From the NCBI GenBank assembly GCA_019828595.1, contig JAHQRK010000014.1, positions 1,240,001 through 1,304,000 on the forward strand: a DNA stretch of 64,000 nucleotides. Direction: 5' to 3'. Every line of letters starts with the position of its first letter. Position 1 is the first letter of the stretch. A program made the position numbers and the translations under genes. The notes below the pieces were generated by a model. It made no database searches, was not told the DNA's origin, and worked only from the letters and a program-made list of their open reading frames with translations. This document shows positions 10,501 to 21,900 of the stretch, piece by piece. Source of the DNA: Aphanomyces cochlioides. Taxonomy: Eukaryota; Oomycota; Saprolegniomycetes; Saprolegniales; Verrucalvaceae.

Positions 10501-13500
10501 GACAATGTAATACGCGAGAACCATTTGCTTAACTTACTCGAATTGTATAGGATGGGAAGTCTGCTTTAGACATTGCTTTAGCTCGCAAGCTCGTGTGTGC
10601 TAAAAATCCCCTTCAACTCAATAACGACGAATTATTGGATTGTGTGGAATTACTTCGCCGTCGAAGTTGCCTTCAGATCAAGCCCACAACAATCGTAAGT
10701 TGCATTTATCATGACCAATCATGGATGACCTGGTTAGCCTGATTCATTCCAATGGCCAAAGAAATGCTGTGGTGATTGTGACAAAGCCAATGAAACGACA
10801 AATGAAAAAGAAAAGGAGAAAGAAGTCAGTCTCTATGAGTTGGCGAACACAAAACAATGGGACGAATTAGAAACCATTCTTCGTTCACCTTTGAGTGGTG
10901 AAAAACTCAATGCAAAAGATGCAAACACGGTTTGAATCCGACAAATGATTTTTCTGAATGATCCATAGGGTGCCACTGTTGCTCACGTCGTGTGCAGAGA
11001 GGGCAAAGTAAAACTCCTGAAAATGCTTTTGGAACAATCTGAGCTGGATTTGACAAATTACGACAACGTACGATGAAGTCGACATCATCTTCTGAAGATT
11101 CTTTTAGGAATACAAGTACCCATTGTACGAAGCGATGAAGAAGGACCGAGTTGGATGCGTTCAATTGTTGTTGCATTACGGTGTAGCACCTACAGCATTG
11201 GAAGCATATGAAGTACAGTCGATACATCGGGTAGAGAAGTAATATCTTGTAGGCAAATGACTACCAATTGTCACTTCTGAACAAGAAGGCAAAATGCTAC
11301 CAGTTGATTGTCGACAAATACAATTTGATGGAACAAGATCGTTTGCGATTGTACTACCAAGCTAACGTACCAAGTATTGTCGTTGCTGAGAAACATAAAC
11401 AGGTGACATCTATGGTGACAAAATTGTATTGATCTTGCGTAGGCCAAGCAAAGTGGTCTTCATGCTGCTATTCTCCACCATCAGTCAAAGAACGTGGTTG
11501 ATGCAATTTCCCAAGATGAGATTATTGATGTTGACGAAAAAGACGAGGTGCGAAACATGACGAACACAGTGTGTCATAATACGATGATTTAGAATGGAAA
11601 TACCGCTCTTATGCTTGCAGCACGAGGCAAGTCTGAGTTTTCAGTTGACTACGTGAAGATTTTGATTGCAAGAGAAGCCGATATTGATGCGACCAATAAC
11701 GTAAATGTGAAAATTTTACGAAGGCTCAATGGTCACTAGGAGAAAAGAACGGCTCTTATGATTGCGACCTTAGCCGGTAATGTTGCGATTGTTGAGCTTC
11801 TTTTGAAGGAGATGGCTGAAATCGACATTCAAGATGTGGTACGGTCTTATCACATGGCATGTCATTAAAGCGCTTCAACGCTAGAACGGAAAAACTTGTT
11901 TGGATCTCGTTAATCAGTGCGACCTTGGATCCTCGAGAGGCAGCAGTAAGACGAAATACGCAACACCACATGCAAAAATCAAGGACTTACTGTCTGCCGA
12001 AAAGCAATCGCGTGCGAATTCTGTTGAATTCCGTGATAAACTGGCCAAGTCGCTGGTGGGAATGACCCCAGAAGAGGCTTTTTCGCAAGACGGCTTTCGT
12101 AAAGCTATCAATTGCAGTCCATCCTTGGCGCGTACTTTTTTGGACGATTGTGTTGTCATCAATCGTCACGATATAGACTTTTCTCAGGTAACTGTGCTCT
12201 TGCATGGGTGATGGCTTAGACTGGGACGCGTAGCTCAAGGATATTTATGGCAACGACGTGAAAACCAGTGTCCTGAATTCTATCATTGAACTAAAGACGG
12301 ACGATCCTGATTTTATCATGGAAGCTCGAAAGGAATGTTTGGAACATGTTGTCATGCGTCGTGTTATGCAAATCAAGTGGGAAATCTTTGGCCAACGAAA
12401 ATACATCGAACAACTCATGATGAACATGCTGCTACTTGTTACATCCACTGTCTCATCTATCATTTTTGATGGTGACGAGCTGAAGGTGTCAAGTGGAGCT
12501 GTTATCCTTGGTATTGCTGCAGTTGTATTTACTGTGCTTTCCTTCGTCTTTGTGCAATTCTTGAGACCTCAATCTTTGTGGCGAATCGCAAGATATCTCC
12601 ATGATGGAAGTTTTACTTTGGATCCTCGTCTCGAAATTCCAGATCTTGCAGTGAAGAAAGGACGTGCAAAGGTTCTACTTGTTCAAATTGTCCTCTTTCT
12701 CACTGCAGCTTTGGTGGTTCCATTATTGTATCTCATGGACGGGCTCGACCTCGTGAAGTACTTTCCCAAATTCAACAATGGAGTGTTGTGGTTGACAGTC
12801 AGCTTTTTCCTTGTGACTGAAATAAATGAAGCTCGAGCAGGTGTTCTGAAGTATTTCAAGTCGGACATCAACAAAGCCCAAATGACGATTTACCTCGTGA
12901 TCTTCTTTGTGTTTGTTCCACTCAAGTTGAATCTCGTCACGTTGAGTCAGTCCCATGACACTTTGTTGGCGATCGAGATTGGTATTGGCAGTTTTATCTC
13001 CATCATGCTTTGGGTGTTGACCGTCCAATTTTTGGAAGTCGTACCATCTGCAAGTTATCTGCTACCGATGATGTCAAATTTGCTGAATGACGTTTGGAAC
13101 TTCTTCATTTTGTTTGGTGTGTTTCAAATGGGATTGACAATCACGTTTTATCAACTCTTCAAAAAGACGGGTGATGATAGCTTCAGTACGATTACCCAAT
13201 CTTTCATCACAACGTATTTCGTGACATTTGGCGAACTTCCCTTGGACTCATTGAATTCGTTTAAAGACAAGGATGGAAATACAAACAAAAATGAGTTCTT
13301 GTCGGCGTGTGCAGTGGTATTAATGATGTTCCACGCAGCCGTGGTAGTCATTTTGCTGCTCAATGTGTTGCTCGCCATGATGAACAAGACTGTGGATAGT
13401 GGTTTCGAAAAGGCAAAGACAGAAGCTTTGGCGAGTTATGCCAAGTGCATTCTGCGATTGGAAGAGTCAATGAACAACGACAAGGACGACAACATCGCCT

Positions 13501-14294
13501 TGATTCATTTTAAGGATGCCAACGGCAAGCTTGTGTTGAATCCTATTTTTGACGAAAATGTGCCAAAGTCAAGTATTCAAATTCCTGATGAGCAAGAAGC
13601 AGGCATCGATGCGTATCAAAAAAAGAAAATGGCATGGTTGGATTTGATGAACGAGTTTCAAACTATTGCCGATGAGGAATTGAAGACGGTCGAAGACGGT
13701 TTGTTGCACTTGCAACATTTCGTAACGTTTGATGTCGCTCGAGCCTTCCATGGCGAATTGGGCATGATTAAGCATACTCGTGATCAGATATCTGTACACA
13801 TTGAGGATTCAAAGAAAACTCGTGGCCAAGATTCGGACAATGCTTTGAAGAAGCTTGATGGGTTGGTGAAGAAAGAGCTAAGTAAATTCGAAGACAACAT
13901 CAAACGCGAGTGGAATTTGAAGAAACAGACGGACGAGCACAAGAAATGCACACTCTTACATCAAATGACTTACAAAGTCACAATTGACGATCTTTTGACC
14001 ACACTCAAGACAAATATCCAGTCACACTTTGAAAGTGCAATCTGCGACGCCAAGGCAAAGGCTGCTGCTGCTCCTACCCTCAGTGATATCATTGATCGCT
14101 TCGACACAGTTGAAGAAATTTTGAAGGAGCAAAAGTCGACTAGCTCGAGCGATGATGAATCGAATGAAAAAGATGAATTGGTGAAGAAAGTCGAAGCTGG
14201 AACCAAGCAAAACGAAGAAATGGCCAAAGAAATGGAAGCCATGGCATCGAAGTTGGAGGAATTGAAGCAACTGATTTTAGACTTGAAAGCTTAA
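7534..14294 (+). CDS. Gene A: ankyrin / four zinc-ribbon-module / TRP-like channel, intact
   Basis: I can join 18 exons through 17 phase-0 GT..AG introns of about 40-60 nt without a stop, for roughly 2,000 residues. Exon 1 (7534-7773) is acidic and ends in KKRLENISDENLAAVDG. Exons 2-6 are ankyrin-type units, about one per exon, typically starting after a GAA/GAT-GGA (E/D-G) junction. Exon 7 (8539-10356, 1,818 nt) has four modules of about 125 residues: a beta-rich part with repeated W-x-G and G-x-W turns, then CxxC-x10-CxxC (CSKC..CFNC, CTEC..CLKC, CYKC..CLNC, CTQC..CFFC). Exons 8-17 return to ankyrin repeats and a conserved linker (GGFRKAINCSPSLARTFLDD). Exon 18 (12234-14294) has up to eight hydrophobic spans, a pore loop (SFITTYFVTFGELPLD), an S6-like LLLNVLLAMMNKT and a charged coiled-coil tail. 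The last part matches TRP/ion-transport channels, so a cation channel is inferred. Ligand and membrane are unknown. Confidence 0.85.
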
Positions 14295-14588
14295 TCCTCG
14301 ATTATGAATACATTGTTGTTTTTGTGAAGTTAAAGTAGCTAAAGGATGGAAAGAGTATATTATAGACTATAAAGGTACTATGTAATATGAATGGAGCTAA
14401 ATGATTCGAGATACCAAAGTTAATGACTTGAACATCAGATTCAAGGGAATGCGACCACTAATTTGGAGGAAAACGTGAATACAATCTACTCGATGGCACA
14501 AGTGTGTCCATGTTTGAAATATTTTACATAGTGGCTGTTGCGAGTCAAGACAATCAGAACAAAATATTCTCAAACAACGCCTGTTGTT

Positions 14589-14631
14589 AAAGTGACCTTT
14601 GGGCTGTTGGCAAGAGCCCAAGGGTCACTTT
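14589..14631. repeat. Short hairpin
   Basis: AAAGTGACC-TTTGGGCT pairs with AGCCCAAGGGTCACTTT around an 11-nt loop, about 300 bp past gene A. It could be an RNA 3' structure or a relic of a small element. Confidence 0.6.
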
Positions 14632-15314
14632 ACAAATTTCATAAAATCAAGAAACTGGTGTCCCGGCATCTCTCTGCGTGGTGAAGTCCCAAAATTCTTC
14701 CTCTGCAAGTGTCTTCCATCTAGACAGAGTGGCACCGTATTATACAACAGTGGCAACCAAACACCAAAAAAGCGGCAAACTCGAAAGAGGTCCTAATTTT
14801 TGTTAGTGTATTATCAATATTCCTCAACTACAATCCATATACATGCATTTATGACCGTCCAACAAATTATATTTCTTCTATCGCTACCAAATCTTATTTC
14901 CTCTATCGCTATAAGTCAATACAAGCGTCTTGTCCATCATTAAAGTATAGTGAGGAAGGTGTCCGAATTGATGGTGGATTCAGAGAGGGTTTTGTCATAG
15001 CCCTGCCATGGAATATATATCTTAGAATATTGCATCGAAAGAATCCGTTGAACAGTGTTAACAATGAAAGGAAATATCTGGAATCGGCGAGGCGGACTGC
15101 ATTATTAGAAACAACGCGGTTGATAATTTACATCAATGTGCATTTTCATGTTTTTCGTCATATTCAGCAATGAGGGTATCTGTCCTCTGATCATTCGTCC
15201 ACAAGGTCAACTTGCCTGTGTATATCATTAGGGAACTTTCGCAAACCGAAAATCGAAGAGGTTTCAGTTTCAGTTTGAAGTAGACGTGGTTTAGGGTAAA
15301 AATCCAAGTCTATC
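14632..15314. other. Intergenic, no gene seen
   Basis: AT-rich DNA with only short frames. A plus-strand frame ending TPKKRQTRKRS at about 14790 is too short to assign. Confidence 0.4.
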
Positions 15315-16097
15315 TACACCTTTGCCCGATCAAGTTGAACACTTTTTGCCATCAATGTGGAGCAGATAAAAAATATCGGATTTCAGAGTCATTTTCAGTC
15401 AGAATTTTGCCTTCAATGTGAAATCCTTTTCCACCAATGTGAACACAAAAGATGCGCGCGAAGACAAGGCGCCAAGAACGGCCAAGAACGTTCAGTCCAG
15501 TGGACTGGGTTCATTGCATTCGACGACCGTGGCAACTGCCAGAAGCCGTTGAGTTCAATTAACTCACTCCACTGGACCAAAACAGATTGGCGCCTTGCCT
15601 TCGCGCGCATCTTTTGTGCTCGATCTGAGTTGGCATCCTTGAGCCTCTCAATGGTGAAGTGATAGTTCATTTCACAATTGCGACGCTCTTGGATGCGTTT
15701 GTTTCGCCGTGGCCCGTATTCGCCAATGCTAAACCCGATTGATGGTTGTTTTAGTGACTTGAAGTAGCGCTGCGCACTGAGCACATGTTCGATCGCTGTG
15801 ACTTCGACGCCTACCTCCAAGCACCCATGAGTTTACTCGAAGAGGCGGCCAGAAATTCCATGGCTTCAATTACTCTGCCTGTCGTCGTAGCAGAGGCTCT
15901 GTTTTGCTGAAGAAACATAGCAGGCATTGGAGGACACGCAATATGGCTCGTGACCAGGTCACATTGATGGCAAAATATTTCACATTGATGGCAAAAGTTG
16001 CGTTTTATATTACGTCTTGAATAAAATCAGAGTTTTCTCTTTTGTTTCTTTCCACATTGATGGCAAAAGGTGTTCAACTTGATCGGGCAAAGGTGTA
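15315..16097. mobile_element. Non-autonomous DNA element with 47-nt TIRs and TA flanks
   Basis: 15315-15361 and 16051-16097 are inverted copies with one mismatch visible. Each starts TACACCTTTGCCCGATCAAG, and the outer TA on both sides suits a TA target-site duplication (Tc1/mariner-like insertion). The inner end of the TIR, TTTTGCCATCAATGTG, recurs inside as extra copies near 15400-15440 and 15960-15990, so the subterminal regions are repetitive. The middle is a long palindrome (15441-15621). No transposase frame is present. Confidence 0.8.
15441..15621. repeat. Internal palindrome of the 15.3-16.1 kb element
   Basis: 15441-15475 (GAACACAAAAGATGCGCGCG...) is inverted at 15587-15621, about 33 of 35 bases matching. 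A further CCAGTGGA pair lies inside. The GC-rich arms stand out from the AT-rich surroundings and would form a strong stem if transcribed. Confidence 0.8.
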
Positions 16098-16168
16098 AAC
16101 TCAGCCAGGGGTAGGTTGGAGCAAAGTCGATTCTATCTCAACGACGCAATTCAGTTTCAGAGTGCATT

Positions 16169-16684
16169 TTGGAAACAAAGACATGTGGCGCCGTCCACAT
16201 CCGCGAGAAAGTTCTCCTAAAGGTCAAGAGTAATAGAGCAAGGAGGCTGCCACACGTACGGGAAGGGTCCATTCGGATAAGTTCATTGGATTCGCAGCTC
16301 GTGTTCGTTGGTCCGAAACTCTCAGGCGACCAAGCGATTGAAGTTTTGGCTCAGGCTTGGATCCTTGCGCGCCGCAACAAGAAGTGCTTAGTCAAGGTCA
16401 TGCGCATATTGATCGCAGCCAATCCAAAGTCGGCTCAATTCAACCAGAATATGAGCTCTGTTCGAGAATGTGTGGAATGGGGATTTGGCCGGGTGAAAAA
16501 CCTGTGGGAGTACATGAACTGGGACAAGAAGCAACGTGTAAGACAAGCACCAGTGGGCAAGAATTTCTTTGCAGCAGTTCTGTTGACGAATTGCCACACA
16601 TGCATGCAACCTCTGGGAAGCCAAATTTCAATGTACTTTGATATGCTGCCTCCAAGTCTAGATCAGTACTTAAATCTACCCTAG
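16169..16684 (+). pseudogene. PIF/Harbinger-type DDE transposase, C-terminal remnant
   Basis: An open frame without an ATG (it begins at TTG) and ending LDQYLNLP. The recognisable part is FNQNMSSVRECVEWGFGRVK followed by NFFAAVLLTNCHTCMQP. This matches the C-terminal block of DDE_Tnp_4 (PIF/Harbinger) transposases, in which R-x-x-V-E-x-x-F-G carries the last acidic catalytic residue and is followed by a helix with N-C-x-x-C/M. The N-terminal catalytic blocks are missing, so it is a relic. It converges on the minus-strand partner frame, with 10 bp between them. Confidence 0.6.
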
Positions 16685-16694
16685 TTTATCCTGT

Positions 16695-17423
16695 TTATCT
16701 TTGATGGTTGAGAATTTTGAGCACGAACTCCATCATCTTCTCACATTCACGATCAGCTTGCACTCGTCTGTCTTCCATGGTAAGCTCGTGTTCGCGACGT
16801 CGAGCGGCTTCTTCTGCCTCGTATTGTCTCTGGCGAGCAGCTTCTTCCCGTTGGTATTCACGCTCTAATCGAGCTTGATCTCTTTTGAATTCCATTTTCT
16901 GTATTTCAATGTCCTGCTTCTGTCGTTGCTCGTCGTCGGTGGCCGCAAGAGCCTTTACAAGAGCATCCGAGATCGCGCCGATTCGCTCTGACTTTGATAT
17001 CTTCGACCGTCGCTTCGTTTTGCCCTCTCCATTCAGATAACGTGCCAGGTTGGATGACCCGTCCGTTGTTGTGGATTTTTCATCGTTGTAATCATCGTCA
17101 GCATCAACGTTTGTATCGTCGTCAATGAGTTCGTCCATAGCGAGTCGCTTCATGACTTCTCCCGACTTAAGTAGAGCCGATGACTTAATATCTTTCAGTG
17201 ATTTTTCCTCGGTAATACGCTCGTTCCAATCGTCTATTTGCGATACAATGCCTTGGAGCAGAACCTCCCTCTCTCTAAATTCCTCGGTCGATCCAGACTG
17301 ACGAATATGTTTGAATGGGCCATTGGCGCTAAAAGTAAGTGCAATGCCACGAATAGGCCGGCCACAACTAAAAGTAACAGTGCAGAGAAAGCGTGTATCG
17401 CACGAAAGAACACCATACACCAA
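16695..17423 (-). pseudogene. Transposon-associated SANT/coiled-coil protein, 5'-truncated
   Basis: The frame opens at TTG with no plausible ATG. From about residue 45 it reads like the accessory protein of oomycete PIF/Harbinger-type elements: EEFREREVLLQGIVSQIDDW, an acidic DDDTNVDADDD patch, a basic KTKRRSKISKSER stretch (possible NLS), then a long charged coiled coil rich in E, R and Q. The DNA-binding N-terminus is missing and its place is taken by unrelated sequence. Together with the convergent transposase remnant it makes a broken two-gene element. Confidence 0.5.
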
Positions 17424-17593
17424 TCAATTCAAGAGGGATGTCATGAAAACAGAAACAGAATTCGCATTCTGTTAAATTGTGAATTGCATTAATAAATGTA
17501 TTAAAATTCAAAGCAATCTTTTGCTTGAATGAAAATTTCATTGCAAGAATAAATCGCCTTTATAAAATAATGATTCTCTTCCTCGAAAACTTA

Positions 17594-18154
17594 GGGCTGG
17601 TCTGGATGCCCTTCAATTTTTTCCTCCATAAAACTGAAATGACATTTTGCAAAATTTTTCCAAAGTTCCAAATTCACAATTCAAAATGGAATAGTTGGAG
17701 AATTTGTTATTTGTCTGGATGCCACAACTTGTGGCCCACAAGAAACTTCAATATTTCCGGTACAGACGATTGTTGTCATACTGTTGTGTCAGTCTCTTCC
17801 TACCGGAAACTTTGAAATGAGCCAGAGATGAGCAAGGCTCGATCACTGTCGCTTCTCAGAGTGTTAGAACATGCAACAGTGATAATATATAGTGTGTGCG
17901 TGTATTTTTGAAGAGATGACAAGCTGAATCTCAAGCTTGACTCGATCAGTGCGTTCACGAAAAATATGTCATAAAAAATAGACCAATTTGGTCCATTTTT
18001 ATGGCATAATTTGGCCAAAACTCCAGAAAATTGTGACAAAAAATTCTTTGAAAAGGTGGCATCCAGACAGTCAAAATTGAAAATTATGGCATATTTCGAA
18101 TTATGGCATTTTTTGGCATTTTTATGCCATTTTTGGTGGCATCCAGACCCGCCC
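17594..18154. mobile_element. 561-bp MITE-like element
   Basis: The ends are inverted: GGGCTGGTCTGGATGCC at 17594 and GGCATCCAGACCCGCCC ending at 18154. GTCTGGATGCCAC (about 17713) and GTGGCATCCAGAC (about 18055) form a second inverted pair inside. The right half is AT-rich with repeated TATGGCAT words. No coding frame. Flanking TTA / ATA does not give a clear duplication. Confidence 0.65.
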
Positions 18155-18674
18155 ATATACATTTTCAAAGGTAAAGCTGTCAATTTGACACCGCTATCCA
18201 TCTGTTTTGTCGTCGAGGACGATGCCAGCCTTCACTCAGGGTGTTTCGTGAAGGTGGTCATCGTCTGCGGTCTTAATGCTGAAAGTTTTCGACATCTTCT
18301 GTTATTTAAAATGTAACGCGCATTTTAGCTCTGAAGAAGTGTCTGCCATCAACTTTGATCTAAGAAGATAACAGGCGCTGAACTCCTGTTGGCCAGTCAA
18401 AGTCGAATGCAAAAAGTTGACAGGTGGACTCATGTGGACGAGCAATGCCTCACAACTGTATATAATTGTGTGCAAAGGAGGATCAGCGACGCAAGACAGT
18501 ATATGAATCCAATGAAAATATGAAGCCTCGAATTCTCGGTCGTACAATCGCTTGGTCACTCATCAGGCAAATTAGAGAGCGCTTTGATTTTGGGGACACT
18601 GGACTGACTTGGAATACAGTACCATACTTCTTTCTGCAAAGCCTACAAAGAAGTAAGAATACAACAACTTGATT
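18155..18674. other. Intergenic, no gene seen
   Basis: Short unsupported frames only. Confidence 0.4.
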
Positions 18675-18766
18675 GAGATTGAAGAGGAACGAAAGAAGAA
18701 CCAGGTAAATCGATATCTACCTGGTAGATCGATATCTACCTGGTTCTTCCGTTCCTCTTCAATCTC
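18675..18766. repeat. 92-bp near-palindrome
   Basis: GAGATTGAAGAGGAACG followed by GAAGAACCAGGTA is mirrored as TACCTGGTTCTTC and CGTTCCTCTTCAATCTC. The centre is a direct repeat of ATCGATATCTACCTGG. It lies 185 bp before the gene B start. Confidence 0.8.
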
Positions 18767-18924
18767 TGATTAGCCTCCAACACTTTCTTCTCAGCATCGC
18801 CTGTACACTTGCTTCATTTGAGATGAGTGCATAATGATTCTAAGTTACGATCGTGCGCACCGCACGCCAGAAAGAACGTAGACTACCACGGTAGTTCGGG
18901 TCAAAGTGCCAAGACCAACCAAAC

Positions 18925-18938
18925 ACTTCGTCATTTCC
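18925..18938 (+). promoter_or_regulatory. Conserved 5' block of gene B
   Basis: The same ACTTCGTCATTTCC as before gene A, at the same 13-base distance from ATG 18952. Confidence 0.45.
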
Positions 18939-18951
18939 TAATTCGCTCAAC

Positions 18952-21900
18952 ATGGCGCAATCAGGATCGTTCAAGACGAAAATCGGCGATGCTCGTGACC
19001 CCATCGGCAACGAAATGAAAGCCGTCACAATTGATGACGCGGAAGCGACGAATCTTGAAGAGGAAGAGGAGGAAAGTGTTGTTGACGATGCTGAGAAATC
19101 CCTCTTTGACCTTATAATTGAATGAAAACACTCCGTGCTTATGAAGCGCTTGGAAAACATTTCGGACGACGACTTAGCTGCATTGAATACCGATGAAGGG
19201 GTGAGCTATCTCGCGATCTCCCTGGTCTAATATGCCCAGGAGGATTGTTCTATTTTGGATTATGCTGTGTTCTATAGAGATCTCGATCTTATCAAGACGC
19301 TGTTGGAAAATACAAATATTCCAAATGTATGTTCTCAATTGAGGTGCACATCGATTAGCGTTACTTTGTAGTGTGGCTCTCCCCTAATGAACGCCGTGGA
19401 ATGTAGTACTTTCGATATTGCGCAATATTTGGCGGACAAATTGAATACTTCATTGGACTTCAACTACACCAACTCTGTCAGTTGATCTGTGTATTTCATT
19501 TTCTGACTTTTGTACATTCTAGGACGGATCAACAGTTTTGCACGTGGCAGCATTGTATGAGAGCAATGACATTTTGGACATCCTGGCTCCTATTGCTGGT
19601 CAAGTGGACATTCTTAATCAGGTATTGCGGCATCTTCATTCGACCTTATCTTCCTTAGGATGGAGAAACCCCTCTTATGCATGCAGTCAAGGGCAATAAC
19701 GAACGAGGAGTAGAAATACTCATCCGAGCTGGTGCAGACATTCACCTCAAGAGTCAAGTTCGCTCAGCCTTAAATATTGTTATCCTCAAATCAAACGTAG
19801 GACGGAAAAACCGCTCTCTTTTATGCCTCCGCTGAAGGTTTTAAGTGTGGTGTGAAATTATTATTGAAGGCCGGAGCTATAATTGACATCAAAGACAACG
19901 TCTGATTATCCTGTTATCCCATCTCATGATTCTTACTTTTAGGATGGAAGATATGTTATTCAAGCAGCGGCAAACAATGAAATAAAAGAGATGATCCATT
20001 TAGAGCGCCTTACACGTGCTTTGTATCCTGTGCACGTTGTAGCCCGAAATGGGGACTTGAAAGCGCTACAAAAATGGCTTAGTGCAACGACTGTCAAAGG
20101 ACCAGGACGGAAGCAAGTGTGGCATGGCAAGCATCTCCAAAACGGAGACAGCACTGATATTGAACTCCAATTTAAGTTGGTTCGAGACACTGAGATTTAT
20201 AAGTGCGTTGGTACATTTGCGGACGAAGGCGGTGTATATCATTTGTCTGGTGAATGGAACTCCTCACAACTTAAAATCAAGAAATCTTACGCTGATGTCG
20301 AGAGAATCGTAGAATATGATGGTGAAGTTGACGATGAAACTGGCGAATGGACTGGCGAGTATAAGACTGGTGGTGAGTCTGCTGATGGAGAATTTAAGTT
20401 TTCCATTCCATTCTTTCAATGCTCCAAGTGTAGTTCAAAAGTTCCTGAAGAGAATGTACTTTGTTTCAAATGCGACTCGGTGGAGCCGAGATATTGGCAA
20501 GGCAAATTCCTTGAAGATGGACAATGGAAAGAATTCGAAATAGAGTTTGCTATCAGAGAAGATGTGCCAGCGAAACTGTATCGATTGAAGCGTCCAGGAT
20601 ATGATCCTTCAGACAGTGATTTCTACAGTATAAGTGGTACATTGAAGGATGGCTCCATCAATTTTGCACAGCACTATGCTAAACACTCTGTGTTTTATCA
20701 AGGTGAATTTGAACACGAAACAAAGAAATGGATTGGCCAAATGATCTCTGCAACTGGTGGTACAAAACAGTTTCGCATTGATATTCCTGTATGGCCATGT
20801 ACAACATGTGGAACTAATGTCCCCAATGAAAATGCCAAATGCTTGAAATGCTGTCATGATAGTATCTATTATTGGAAGGGTTAAATTCGAGAAGATGGCG
20901 AGTGGCGTGACATGGGATTGTTTGTCGCTGTAGTTCGCGACGTTGAAAATGACCAGTACCATTTGATTGGTGAGGGGACAGATCATGTGGACGATTTTGA
21001 TGCTTTTGGCTCTTGGGAAGGAAATCAAATCACGATGACCAAGGTTTATCCCGAAAACACGGTTGAATTTACTGGCAATTTTGACGAGTCAAGCAAGGTT
21101 TGGTCCGGCCGATGGTTCGGATTGGAGGAAGCAAGTGATGACTTTCGAATCAATATTCCGTCGTACACTTGCTACAAATGTGAAGCCTTTGTGCCTATTC
21201 AAGACGAACTCTGCCTGAACTGCTCCGATGACATCCCTGAGTGGAATCCGCGCAATGGAAGTCTTCGTCATGCATGGGTTGGTCAATGCCGCCAAGAGAA
21301 CAGTGTTTGGGGTGATGACGAGTTCTGTGTCAAAGTTCTTCGAGATGTGGCTACTGATTCGTACCGTTTTGCTGGGTTCGACAAGGATGGAGCGGGTTAT
21401 TTTGCCTCGAGTGGTACATGGAAAGACGACAACATTCACATGGATCGCATATATCCTACGATGACAGCTGTGTTGGATGGAAAATACGATCCCGCCAAGT
21501 CAGAGTGGTCAGGTCCGACTGTCATCAGAGATGACGATGGTGACGAAGCTAAGGAGAAGATACGGTACACGATTCCGACGTGGCCATGTACGCAGTGCTC
21601 CAAACCAGTTCCAATTGAAGATACTCTGTGCGTTTCTTGCGACAAAACTCCACGAGATTTGTTTATGCCATTGGAGTTGCCTTTTGACCTTGATAGTGTG
21701 CGTTGTGAAATCCAAACTCGAGTACATATTTCCAAAATTCTCAACCAACAGGATCGTGTACGTTTGCGTCATGACGAGCGACAAAAAGTCTTAATTTCTT
21801 GTAGCTTGGACGCACAGTGCTTATGTACGCGGCTGAAAATGGACACTTGGGTATTTTAGAAGAACCACTTCTATTCATGAACCCTGAGGATATTCGCACA

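Noticed and set aside
14397..14796. Two opposed frames both starting MG-x-x-Q-x-PKGHF
   Set aside because: The likeness comes from the 14589-14631 hairpin read from both sides. Neither has other support.
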